Positions 31,209 to 43,464 of a stretch of DNA of 64,000 nt are shown one piece after another. The position numbers were made by a program, and so were the translations under genes. The notes under the pieces were generated by a model, which saw only the letters and a list, made by a program, of their open reading frames with translations, did not search any database and was not told where the DNA came from. The stretch comes from Chondrus crispus (lineage: Eukaryota > Rhodophyta > Florideophyceae > Gigartinales > Gigartinaceae): the NCBI RefSeq assembly GCF_000350225.1, contig NW_005179153.1:62001-126000 (forward strand), written 5' to 3'. How positions within the stretch are numbered: the first letter of the stretch is position 1; each line of letters opens with the position of its first letter.

Positions 31209-32175
31209 TGTAGTGCAATACGCACCTGAAAAGGGGGGTGAAAAGAAAGGAAAATATTTTGGATATAACAAATAGTCCGGGTTGGGGGACACACGTGTGA
31301 ATAATTGCACAGTTTTAATTTTTAATTATTTTATTTTATTTAGTTAATTAGTTAGCATTAATTTTGCTGACATTAGATTAGATTTAGGATCTAGCGCCGC
31401 GAGCTACTGTAGTGGCTCCGGCGGGGCGATATATACCTTAGCCCTCTGACCACCAAGTCAGTAAAGGTAACCCGAGTTGCCAGAGTCTGATATCGCCTTG
31501 GTTGAAGTCCGTCTTTTACAAGACATTCCCTTTAACTACAGATTAATTTATCCTTTGCGCTCGGGGGTCCCCCTTTTTTCCTTATCAATTTCCTTTATTT
31601 CCCTATCCTAGTTTCCCTTAATCTTGAGTTGGTCCTACCTTGTAGGATTGCGATCCGCAACGTGACATCATTAGCCATCGGGCTTCTGTGGTGGTGCACC
31701 AGTGGTGCTTTTCTCAGCGTTGATTCCATCGGAATCTGGTTGCGCCCGATCCGTTGTTGGTACTTTGCTATCGGGCAGTACGACGGTGTAGCGCTGCTAC
31801 GTTTTCTTCTTTCCCGACGAGCTACGTTGCGACGTCCCCGTCGAAGACCTTATCAAGGGTATAAGGTGTACAAGGCGCTCTTCGAGCATTGGATTTACGA
31901 CCCATCGGACCAGGTTTACCTAAACACCCCTCCGAACTCGTCGAGCAGTTGCCTTTACAAGTCTCTACCACCATTTACCGATCCCGGGCTGGGCCCTTCT
32001 CTTTGGCCGCCCTATCAGGGATCCGAGCTACTGCGGGCCGCAAACTGGCTTAAAGAGGACAGGGAGCTTCGAACACTCCGTAGCGCTGTGCCGTTGGCAG
32101 TTGTTGTTTTTGTTGCTGTTGTTTGTGTTGGACCGTCGGACCTTCGTCTCTGCCTAACAGGCCCATTGCACTAGA
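31209..32175 (+). repeat. 5' LTR of element 2
   Basis: A 967 bp family-A LTR beginning TGTAGTGCAATACGCACC. The end reads TTGCACTAGA, a one-base change from the usual TTGCACTACA. The PBS follows five bases later at 32180-32197. Confidence 0.92.
31293..31435 (+). promoter_or_regulatory. Putative LTR promoter of element 2
   Basis: CACGTG palindrome at 31293-31298 and TATATA at 31430-31435, the same order as in the other family-A LTRs. Downstream is GTCAGTAAAGG, where other copies have GTCAATAAAG, a possible polyadenylation signal. Confidence 0.55.
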
Positions 32176-32179
32176 AAAG

Positions 32180-32197
32180 TGGTCTCCCGACCTAGAA
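32180..32197 (+). other. Primer-binding site of element 2
   Basis: TGGTCTCCCGACCTAGAA matches the PBS of elements 1, 3 and H and the one at 46788. Confidence 0.82.
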
Positions 32198-32303
32198 ATT
32201 GTTTTATTTACGACAAGGAAGTTGGTCCGGGTAACGGACTCTTTTTTTTATTTTTTTTTGTTTGTAACCTTTTTTTGGCTGCGTAGGTCCACTCGTACGA
32301 GCG

Positions 32304-34499
32304 ATGTCAACAAGCGCACCCGTGGACGTCGGTCCCGGGGCGAGTAGAAGCGGATCGGCACGAGCGTCGAGGATCCCGAGGGGTCCTCGCACCCGGAGCC
32401 AGGCCAATACGGCCACGGACCCCGGAGATCAAGAATCCCCTACGGGGATAGTGGCCGACAAGACTGATCTCGACGAGAGGTTCGAGAAGATGGGCGAGGA
32501 AATTCGCCAAGAGATGACGAAAAATCTCGAGGCTGAATTGGCACTCGTCCAGAAGCAACTGGAGTTGCAAGCCTCCGAGTTCCACGTAGTTTTAGGAGAG
32601 CTATCGGCTCGAGTGGATCTCGTCGAGAAGGAGCGAGGTGAGGCGACCGACGGTCTCGAGCCGGAGGTCCTAGCTTCGTTAAAAATTTCGGTCAAGGACG
32701 CAAGGCGCGACGCCAATCAAGCTTTGGAGGCCTTAGGTAAATTTAGAAGCAGTATCGACGACCGGTTCGACCGCGCCGCTCATCGTCTCAAGGACCTTGA
32801 ACAGGTCGCCGGGCAAGAGCCGCTCCCCACGGGTCGAGAAGGCGACCGTCGATCGAAGAAGGACAAGGCCGCTGTACAGCGGAGTTCCAAGTGGAAGACT
32901 TCGAAGAAGAATCTGCGACGCCGGAGCAAGAGTCACGGTAGTGACGAGCCAGAGGGCCAGGACTCAACGGCCGAGTCGAATGGCCTTTCCGAAGATGGTG
33001 ACGACGGTTCGTCGAACCATGCCAGCGATTCCGAACATCGTTCAGAGGAAGGAAAAGGAATATCGCAGGGCAAGAGAATTTCCTCCAGACGGGGCGGAAT
33101 CACTTCGTCCGCCTCGCGGAGAGACAAGGACGCGGAGCCCGAAGATGTCGCAATGCGGCGCGGGCCGCGATGGGAGGAGTTGGAGGAGCTGAATCCGACC
33201 AACTACCTCTTCAAGGAATTACTTTCGTACCAAACGTACCGCTTGCGGAACCCGCAGACATATTGGTAAACTTCCCGGCGGACCGCCGTGCGAAAAATCA
33301 GGAGAGATATTCCGCCTAAGGTGAAGAAGGACAACACGTTCACAGGTGAGGACGGGGTCTTTGTGTCGGATTTTTTGGCGAAATTAGTTCAAGAGTTTGA
33401 TACTCAAGAGATGAACGAGGGGCAAGCGATCCGCTTGTTGCCCGAGTTTTTAAGCGGCATCGCCTTGAGACAGTACACTTCGGTGTCTCAGACGGCCGGG
33501 GCCCATCACGGAAAGGTATCCGTTTGGCCGGAGGCCGTACAGTGGTTGTTGAGGAGTTTCGCAACCGACGAGGCGATCCGTCAAGCCGTGCTCGCATTGC
33601 GAGAGGTTCAGCAAAGACCGTCTGAAGACGAGATGGAATTTTATATCCGTCTGACGGACGCAAGCAATCGATGTGGAAACGTATATTCGATGGAAGAACA
33701 AATGACGATGTTTATTGAAGGACTCGATTCCAGTATCAAGCCCATGGTATATCAATACCGACAAGACAATCGGAACGTTTCGTTTTTGAGACTAGTGAAT
33801 TACGCGAAGGCGCATGGCTCGGCGAGCCGCGCTAAGGACAAGAAGACCAAGAAGGTCACAATCCAGACGCCGTCGACGATCCGGGCAGGTAAGAAGCCGA
33901 CAGCTTCTTATCCCTGTCACAAAAGTCATGCCGCCGTCCATTTAGCCGAGTCAATTTCCGCGTCAGATGAGCGCGGTGCGCACGGAAGTAGGGAGATTCA
34001 CTACGAGGGTGCGTTGGTAGCCGAAGGCGAGTTCATTGAGCCATCGGAGGGCTACGGACACGAGGACTACGGGGCAAGCGGGTCGTCAACTTTACCGACG
34101 CCTGCATACACGACGGAGTCGTTTTCAGAGCCCACGGATCCCGTGATGATGTTTCGGGGGCGCGCCCACACGCCGGCGCAGCGCATTCCGATGGAAGACC
34201 AGGGTACGACGTTTCGAAGGCCAGGCTGGATGGGAAAGCCGCAACGTCAAGGAATACCGCCGGCCCGTGGAGGGCCAAGGCCGCAATATTCCGTCAAGAC
34301 GCACGGATTGGTGTGCTATCATTGCTATGAAAAGGGGCCCGCCGCGCCAACGTGCATTCTTTCCCTCCGGGAAATGCACCGAGTTTTGGAAAATTATGAG
34401 GCGTTGTCTCCGATGGAGAGGTTAGGGATACCATCGACGAGTTACCTGAAGGTCAAGAATTGGTTCGATTCGCAGACGGCGGGCGCGCCGAGTGCTTAA
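32304..34499 (+). pseudogene. gag: Element 2 gag, one nonsense codon
   Basis: Starts MSTSAPVDVGPG with an Arg-rich leader, coiled coil, Lys/Ser-rich middle and capsid domain like element 1. A TAA at 33267-33269 (after NPQTYW) splits it; the other copies have a serine codon there. The frame then continues to 34499. The zinc knuckle is damaged: CYHCYEKGPAAPTC has Pro where His should coordinate zinc. Pro-pol starts in the -1 frame over the gag end (from about 34460), which implies -1 frameshifting in the parent element. Confidence 0.92.
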
Positions 34500-37400
34500 A
34501 CGCCGAGGTCGAACCAACCCTTCAGAGGGCTCGCGGCGGGACCCGCGCCGTCGGATGTGAGAAGGATCCCGCCACGGCAGGAAAACTAGAGAGGGGAATC
34601 TCGCATGAGTCGCGAGAGGCACAGGGTCGACGTACTGTGCCCGGGGCTCGGCCCCGTTCCCCGTCTCTAAGGGAAAAATCAGGCCTCGAGGAGGAGGTTG
34701 TTGGATTGGTGGATAAGCCCGAAAGGCCAGCTCAAGTCAAGAAAATTCTGAGCCGGGCCCGAGATCATCCGCTGGAAGAAGTTCGGAGACTCTGGTACAG
34801 GGTCAAGCGAAGGGAGTGTCCCGAGAAGACTTTGGTTCTTGCGCGAAAAAACTACAACGTTTACGCAGACATCGGACCCACAATCGGATTGATGAGCCGG
34901 GTGTTGTCTGTTTTAGACACCGGCGCGGGACCAAACCTTGTGCGAAAATCAGAACTCCCGGCTGGAATGGAATCTCTAGTGTCCTACGGACCGAGCCAAG
35001 ACATTGGCGACGCGAACAATAGGCCACTCCGGACTCTCGGCACGATTAGAATGCCTGTGAGGCTTGGGAAATTTGTGGCCGCAGCCGAGTTTATTGTATG
35101 CGAAAAACTAGCCGTCCCGCTAATTCTAGGCGCGGACTACTGTGACCGGTTTGTGGAAGCAATTTATCCAAGGAAGAAAACGGTCGAGTTGGCAGATTTC
35201 TCGGAGGTTCCGATAGTTACACGGTTTTCGACGAGAAGAGGGAAGAAGAATCTCGTCCCGGGAGAGGACGAGAATGATGGAAAGGTGGAGCGAATTTCCC
35301 TTAAGGTAAAAGTGGCGAGAGCCACGACTATCGAGCCAGGGACGCAACGCACCTCAAAGAGGGCGGGCTTGGTTGTGGTTCAGCCGTACTCGTCGTTGTA
35401 CGAAAGGCACGGGCTGACGTGTACAATTGGTGTTGTTCAGGTCGAGCCTGACCGGCCATTTCGTTTACTCGTTGCAAATTCTAGGAAGTACCCTGTCAGG
35501 GTGCAAAAAGCCAAGTGGTGGCAGAATTATTACCGCACCCGAGAGCCACGCTCGAGATCAAAACCACCATTGGTGAAGTTTTCGGAATTCAAGAAAGGAA
35601 GAAGGAAAATTTTCCTAATTCCACCAAGACGCCTACGGGCGAGACAAGATGCGAACCGCGGGATCACGAGCGCGAGGAACAGCAAGGAGAACGGGAGGAA
35701 AGGCTCTCCGCGACGGCAACTACGAAGCCGGAGCGGCGGATTGAGCCTCCCCCGCCGGACGTGGAGGAACTCGACCTGAGCCACGTGCCGGACCGGCTGC
35801 GCGAAAGATTCCGACGAATGTTGAAAAAGTATTCCCGCATGTGGGATGGGACCCTCAGTGAGATCAACACCACGGTCCACCGGATTGAACTGGCCCCGGA
35901 TACAATGCCAATTGCACAAGCTCCCTACCGAGCCGGTCCAAAGGCTCGGGGGTCGAGGACGCAGAAGTACAGAAGATGTTAGAAGCAGGAGTCATCGAAC
36001 CGGCGCAGTCAGAATGGGCGTCGCCCGTTTTATTAGTGCAGAAGCCGGACGGATCGATGCGCTTTTGCGTAGACTATCGTCGGTTAAACGCGGTGACGGT
36101 AAAGGACACGTATCCTTTACCGCGCATGGATGAGTGCCCGGACTCGCTTGGCGACACCAAGGTTTTCTCCGCGTTGGACGCGATATCGGGATATTGGCAG
36201 ATGCCTATCCCTGAGCGCGACCGCAACAAGACCGCATTTTCCTGTCACTCAGGACTGTATCGCTTCTCAAGAATGCCCTTCGGGCTAACTAACGCGCCAG
36301 CGACGTTTCAGAGAGCAATTGATATTCTGCTCTCTCCGTTCCGTTGGAAGTGCTGTTTGGTGTATTTGGACGACATAATAATTTTTAGCAAGTCGTGGGA
36401 GGAGCACATCGTGCACGTGGATGAAATACTTTCTGTATTGGAGAAGGCAGGTGTGAAGCTCAAGCTTCGCAAGTGTGAATTTTTCGTCGAAAAGATCAAG
36501 TACCTGGGCCATGTCGTTCGGCGAGGTACATTGGAAGTGGACGCTGCGCGAACCGTTGCATTGGAACAAGTGAGGTACCCTCAAACGCAGACCCAGCTCA
36601 GGAGCTTCTTGGGACTTTGTAATGTCTACCGCAAATTCGTTCCGCATTATGCCAAAATTGCGCATCCGCTGAATCAACTATTGAAGAAGGGACAACCGGT
36701 CCATTTGGGAGGATTCGACGAACGGTGCGAAAAAGCTTTTCACTAGCTCAAAGACGCCATCCTGGAACCGCCGGTGTTGGCGCTGCCGAAGAACGACCTA
36801 CCATACTCGGTAGACACCGATGCAAGCAACTATCAAATGGGCGCTGCATTATTTCAAACGCATCTGGATGCGCAACGTAAACCCATCCGGTTCTTTTCAA
36901 GAACGTTATCCGCAGCCGAGAGAAACTATTCTGTATCAGAAAAAGAATGTCTAGCGGTAATTGGGGCCGTACAGACTTTAAGACCATATCTATATGGCGA
37001 GCACTTCAATGTGCATACCGACCATGCCTCATTGAGGTGGTTGATGAACGTAACCGACCCCAGCGGGAGATTGATCCGATGGAGGCTCCGCCTCTCGGAA
37101 TTCGACTTCGAAATGAAGTACAAGAAGGGCAAGGCTAACAGCCAAGCCGATACCCTGTCAAGATTGCGGACTGCAGGAGAAACCGTCGACGAAATCGACG
37201 ACGAAATCCCATGCTTTATGGCCGAACCGGCCGAGGGTACAGTGGAGGAAGAGGACAGTTTTGACGCGTTAGACGACATCCTCGCTCTTGAGGGGGGGAC
37301 CGCCCCTGAGCGCCTCGATCAATTCCAAGCTGTCACTCCGGAGGAGCTCATTCGCGAGCAAGCCGTCGACCCCTTCTGCAACCGCATCAAGGAAGAAATG

Positions 37401-39005
37401 GACGCCGGAAAGGTGAGAACGTTCAGCATGGAGACCGAGGAACTCGAAGGAACTCTATGCCGTACCGCGGCGGAGTTTGTACAAGTGGTAATACCACAAT
37501 CGTTAAGGGACCGCGTCCTAGGGTTAAGCCATTACGCAAAATTGGCAGGAAGCCCGGGAGGCAGGAAACTTTACAAGACATTGAGAAGATATTTTTATTG
37601 GCCCACGATGACCCTAGACTGCTACGCAGTCGCGAAGAATTGCGCCGCATGCGCGCGGGAAAGGGTGAAGTTAAGAAAAAACACGAAGGAAATGAAGCTG
37701 TTCACGCCCAAAGCCCCGCTGGAGTTTGTCGCCATCGACATCCTCGGCGAGCTAGTTACAACTAAACGAGAAAATCGGTATATTTTCGTGATCAGCGATC
37801 GATACTCGAAACTGGTACGAACCGTACCGTTGAAGAAGATATCAGCTGCTCACATCGCACAAGCCTTCGTTCACCATTGGGTATTCGTGTACGGAACGCC
37901 GGTCAAGCTGCTGTCCGACAATGGAACACAGTTCACGGCCCGGTTCTTTCAGAACGTCTGCCGAATTCTCGGCATACGCAATGTGTTCACGACCACATAC
38001 CACCCGCAAGCCAACGGCCAAGTTGAGAGGTTTAACCGCACACTGACTTCCGCGTTGCGAAAATATGTTGGAGAGCATCCCAAGGACTGGGACCTATTTA
38101 GCGACGCTGTGACGTTCGCATACAACACGCAAGTTCATCGAACTACCAACATTGCGCCCTTCGAGATAGTGTTAGCTCGGGCGCCGAGAAGCATTGCGTT
38201 ACAAGCACAGCCAAGTTTGGAAGGATTTAGCTCGAATCGAGCATACTACCTGAAATGGCAGTCGTGGTTGGAAAGCCTGATAAAAGGCGCTGGTAAGAGC
38301 TTGCGGAAAGAACAAGCGCGCTACAAGCGAAATTTCGACGAAAGGCTCCGCAAGTCGAAGTATGACATCCCTTCAGGATCATACGTATTCCTTCGGAAAG
38401 AGCAAGGCACGGCTACCGAGCCGCACCGTAAGTTGGCACAAGTGGCTACGGGCCCATATCAAGTGAAGGAGTCAACTGAGAATACGGTCGTCATTGCCAT
38501 CGGCGACCAGGAAGAGCGCGTGTCGCGAGATCGAGTCGAATTAGCCCCTAGTCCCATGGACTACACGCCGATAGCCGGGCTACGACAAGCGTTACAATTC
38601 CTCAACCGAGAAGGGGAACAAGAAGAATCCGCCGGCCAAACGAAAGATAGGACCGATGACGAACCGTTGATAAATCAGGAAGCTATGGAGACCCCGCCCG
38701 GCCTACAAGAGATGGGAGGTTCGGAAGAGCAGGGTGAGGATGAGCCGCTGGCTCTTCGGAAGGGGGAAGGACAGTTGGACACGCAAGAAGAAGGAACCGG
38801 GGGTCAGGAGTACGTGATCGACAAAATAGTCGACCACGCTTATCAAGATGGAAAATTAATTCTCAAGGTGGAATGGTATGGCTACGCGATCGAGGACGCA
38901 ACGTGGGAGCCGATTTCTCAGCTACCGCGCAGCGCAGCAGTGACCTATTTCCGGAGAAAGAAACTGCCCCTCCCACCGCAAGTCGCACGAGCGAGACCAG
39001 TATGA
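34460..39005 (+). pseudogene. pol: Element 2 pro-pol with two frameshifts and a stop
   Basis: Protease VLDTGAGPNLVRKSE is in one frame with the upstream linker. A first frameshift near 35510 changes VRVQKGQVVAEL to VRVQKAKWWQNY. A second near 35950 follows GPKAR. A TAG at 36744-36746 lies after KAFH. All enzyme motifs are otherwise present: RFCVDYRRLNAV, CLVYLDDIIIFS (intact YLDD), RNase H DTDASNYQMGAALF, integrase AIDILGE / LLSDNGTQF / NGQVERFNR, GPYQV, and chromodomain EYVIDKIVDHAY. Ends at TGA 39003-39005. The integrase zinc region has AGSPGGRK where related families have a His. Confidence 0.94.
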
Positions 39006-42000
39006 GCTCCATACGCAATGTGATGATGGAAAGCGAAAAGAAGACGCAAGCCGCAACCAGTTTCCTATGTTTTTACCTTCTTAACTATTCTGTTTCGTTT
39101 TTGTTTTTTTGTTTTTTTTTATGTTTGTTTTCCCTTCCCGAGACGCACCTAGGTCCGTCATTCCGGAACGAGCGTGCGTAATGTCAGGAGAACACGACAG
39201 GCGCCCAAGGGCGACAAAGGACTGCGAACCGCCGATCGTGATTAAGGCTACACGCTGTATCTCGAGTTGAGGAAGGAGAGGACGGATCACGTGAAGGAAG
39301 TCCAGAGAGACATGTGTCGATACTACGCTCGATTCCGTTGCGACCACATGGGTACCCCGGCCGGGGAGCCAAACACGCAGACGCAAGGAAGGATTGAAGA
39401 CATTGTCTTGGTGGAGCTGACCAGCGAGGCTTGGTACAGTATTGTATTCAACGACGTCTGCCGAGAAGCGCTTCTAGCGCTACCTACGAAAGACTATGTG
39501 AACACCGCTGGTGTGTGGGAGACGAGGAAGACCTCTGGTCGACAGAAGAAAGACGTTGAAATTTTTTCGGGAACGAGGGATTTGTAGTTGGAGAAGAATT
39601 GCGTAACGGAGTGGCACTACGTGGGGTCGTTGGAATCAATTTAGGGGTGAGGACAAAAAGGTGCGCTGGAGGAGTTGCGTGTTTGAGGATAACCCCCGAG
39701 TGAGGGTAGGGTGTAAGAAAAAGAGGAGGAAAAATTGGCATAGACCGGCGGTAGATATCAGGGACGTGGGAACGCGTCGCGGAAAGTGCAACTTTTGCTA
39801 CGCGGAACGCAGGCTGACGACTTCGCGTATACACGTACAGTACGGTTCGAAAGGACGTGAGGGAGGTTGTACGAAGGGAGCACGAATCAAGAGGAGGTAT
39901 CTCAGGATTCAAAGAGGAGCCCAAATGGGATCAGAAGACGACCAGGGGGTCGGAAGCACGCTGGAAGTGACGGCACGATATACCGGCGGCAGAGGTAGTC
40001 GCACGAGAACGTTTTGTGCAGCCAACACAACGAAGGACGAGTCATTCTATTGACTTAGAAACGAAAACCACCGGCAGACAAGTGCACGGAGACACACGTG
40101 TGAAGCGGCCGTGAGAATATTTTTAAAAAAATTAAGGAAAGCCGCCGTCGTCGTTGGGGAATGCACACGTAACACGTGGTCGTCATCAGACCTCAAGCGC
40201 TGATCTGGCGACCACGGAAATCACAAGAGGAGGAAGCTTGAGAACTAACCCCCCCTTCACTTTCCCAAAGGCCCCAAATTACGACTGAGGATGGTTGTTC
40301 GTGAACACCCCGAACGCTGACGGAAACCCCCACAGGCGACCCCGGTTTGCTATGCCCAGGACGTCGCCCGCGCGACCGTCGAACCACGACCAGGAGAAAG
40401 GCTGCCAGGAAGGAAAAAGGGTAAGGCGAGTCCCTTTTTCAGGTGAACCCTGATTCGCGAAAACAAAACGGCTAACCGGTAAGTGCGGACCCTACGCTAT
40501 TCACACAACCACCGTCCCCTCCTTATCACTTTTTTTATTTTTGTTATAGATTACAATGACGGGACCCTACTAGGGAACGTCTGCAAACCGCCCAAAAAGG
40601 GGCAGGAAGATGAATCAAGACTCACCTGGGTGATTACCGTTACCACGGGTAGAGGAAAGAGTTACCGCCGGTTGCGTCGACAAGCATCGGACAGTACCGA
40701 AGACAATGGGAAATCGCATCGAGAAAGAAGAAGGAGAAGAGAGAGACTCGTACCGTCAGTACACAAGGAACATCCAGCGCTCCCCTAGGGAAGAAAAGAG
40801 CGAAGGGGCAGCTGCCAGATGCTAACGGGCGAGAAGGAGAAACCCCTATCCAGAGTTGCAAGGCTTGCAAGAAAAAGGCGGGTCGCAGGAAGAATGACAT
40901 CGGTTTCGGCATACCCATGACAGTCCAAAAGAAATGAAAGGGTTCTGCCATGAGACCAAGTTGAGGTCCTACGTGATATAGGAGCGACCACGCGTCGCTA
41001 ATCGCACGTGAAAATACGTTGGATCGACGATCCGCCCTCATCAGATTGGAATCTAATTGTACTTCGATGCAAAGACACCCAGACAATGTTGCGTTTTAAA
41101 TGTGGAGCACAAAGCCCCATTGAGAAATTCGAATCAAATTTAAGGAACACGTGTCGCGATGCGTGCACGAGAGGCTGGATAATTCTTTCAAAAGTGCAAG
41201 TCCCACGAGCATGTACCGTCCCCGAAGTCATATGCAGCACCGAGAACATGATTTCAGGAGCTTTAGAGGAGGTACAGACAATCCGGTCGCGAAGTACTGC
41301 GCATTCTTTTCGGTTCTCTTTTTGAGACCGGAGGAGCGTACGTGCAAGATGGAAGCCTCTTTGAGCAATTTTATATGGCGTGCGTCGCACAAAGACCCAG
41401 AAAAGCGATGAAGAAGGGACCCCCGTGTGACTGTGGGGCAGAAGGATCGACGAAATTTTATCGTGAAGATTGAAGCTTGGTGTGAAGTTACACCAACTGA
41501 CTCAGCGAGAGACGACGTCAACCCGCAAATGCCAAAGTGGCGATCACAGCTATATTGTTACATTCTTTTCAACTAAGTGGAACGCATCGCTACCGACCAC
41601 CCGCGGCTGTCACAGTCCACACCCAAGACGCGTCGCACAGGGACACTCAACTACACATCAAGCGCTATCATGACGCCCTGCCGACACTGGGACGTCCCTC
41701 TCTTTTAATTTTTTAATTCTCGAGGAATGGCCAGACGCAAGCACAAACAGCCGAAGACTACGGTGTGTCCATCCGTTCAAAAGACACAGTCCACACCAGC
41801 ACATGTCTTTCCTATTTTATTTCCTATTCCTTTCGTGTGTCTCAACACGTTTTTTTTGTGGACCGCTATCAGAAGGAAGGGATCCCTCAAGCCCCTCGAC
41901 CGTATCACTATCGCAGACAGCTCCCAGGGCGACAAGCATCGATGCTCGTTGAGCTATAGTGACAAGGCGATCGGAATTTTGGAAAATCAAGGAGTGTTCA

Positions 42001-43464
42001 CGTTGACTACGTCGCACAAGGACAACGGCATGATCGTACACCTGCCCGCCGCCCTCATTTGTCTTATATATGGCATACGCCACGGGAAGACATCACCAGT
42101 TGTCCAGTGCGGATGTAACCTGCTGCGAGTAGATTGCTGTCGCTCGTGAGCTCGAATTGTTCCGTCGCTGCTGCACAAGAACGTCCACAACACCGCAGAT
42201 GAGGGAATTTTTAACCTTCACACTGGACTGGCGACATGGCTCGCAGGTCGTCTTCAAAAGCTATTTTTCGCCGCCGTTTGCCAAAAGCAGTGCGAAACCT
42301 CAACTTAGAAGTCCAAGCCGGTATCTTGATCGGGGTGGGTGTCGTTGTTGGCTTTCTTTTGGGTTTTACCGCTTCGTTGGGGAGAAAAGCAACGAGAAAC
42401 TGTCCAGACTCTCCAATTGCACAGAATCTGAGAATTTCCATTTCTTCAACAGACAGATGCGGGGACCTAAAATCTCTTTGTTATGTTTTCGTTTTTGGCA
42501 TCGGTCGCTCTGGTACCCAACATCTATCTCGCTTCTTGAAACCGAAGCCGAACCCTGCTGTCCCAGTGTACGTAACGCATGAAGAAGAGCACCTGAGGGC
42601 CCGAACCAAACTCGTTGTCCACAGCGACTACCGAAGAATGGCTGCTTGTGCAGATAAAGCCCAATTCAGAGTTAAAGCTGAACAAAAAATCACGCGAGTG
42701 AAGCTTCCGTTTTACACCCAGTTGCTTAAGCGACACAGTGCTAAGCGTCTTGTCTACACGGGGCATCTGCCAATGGCATTTGGCCACGGGCCCGCATTGG
42801 TGAGAACGCTTCACCCCGGCACCGTACGTGTTCTACGCCTGAGAAGAGAAAGAATCGCGACGGCTGTTTCACTTATGGCTTTAGGGCCAGAAAAAGAGGA
42901 TCCTTGGGGAACGACGACAGAACGAGACTCGGATGGACAGCTGATTTAAGCTGACGCCGTAAACAGACGGTGGTTCCCGAAGCCATCAGATGCCATGTTC
43001 AACTCATAAGGGCGATGAACTTGAACATTTATTTTTGACAATCACTTAACAGAAATGAACAGCGAGGGCAGTACGAGACGTCTAATTTATTGCGGGACGT
43101 GTTCGTAAGATGACGAGAATTACGAGGACCATGACGTGCTACGAAGGACCCTCCGCATCCCAGCCAGCAGCCCGGGACGCATGCCGTGTTGGATAAAGAG
43201 GAGTAAAAGGAAAATGAGGAGAAGGATGAGCATGCCGTGTGGGATAAAGAGGAGGAAAAGGAAAATGAGGAGAAAGATGACGTATGTGTTGGAAAAAGAG
43301 AGGAAAAATGCAAACAAGAGGAGGAAGTTGTCAGGAAACGGAAATGCAATTTATTTTCGGTGGAACGAAGGGAAGTGTCGACGATGAGACAACACCCTCC
43401 GAGGACAACGATCCGAACATGGGTCGGCAGGGCGCTACCATCGGCAATGGGTCAATGGGACAAT
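39006..43464. other. Tail of element 2 between pol and antisense ORF
   Basis: About 4.5 kb without a conserved gene. Close to pol (39050-39140, - strand) is an A-rich tract followed by GAAGGTAAA, a weaker form of the A-rich plus GGTAAGT unit of the other tails. Purine-rich sequence at 43190-43330 corresponds to the CT-rich start of the element 1 tail. A sulfotransferase-like frame (42236-42949) sits inside and is not shared by element 1. The rest shows only short ORFs. Confidence 0.6.
42236..42949 (+). pseudogene. Captured sulfotransferase-like gene fragment
   Basis: A 237-codon frame starting MARRSSSKAIF. It has a basic N-terminus, one clear transmembrane helix (about residues 28-50, GILIGVGVVVGFLLGFTA), then a luminal part with FVFGIGRSGTQHLSRFL. 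A glycine-serine-threonine loop of that shape (GxxRSGT) is typical of the PAPS-binding loop of membrane sulfotransferases. Type II topology, as in Golgi carbohydrate sulfotransferases, is inferred. The protein ends early; the same frame remains open for 19 codons after the TAA (RRWFPKPSDAMFNS), so it is probably a broken and truncated copy of a host gene. It lies in the pol sense inside the element tail, and no equivalent is visible in the element 1 tail, suggesting capture. Confidence 0.5.

Noticed and set aside
43029..43387. Lys/Arg/Glu-rich ORFs and their Ser/Phe-rich mirrors
   Set aside because: Products of a purine-rich repeated tract in the tail of element 2.
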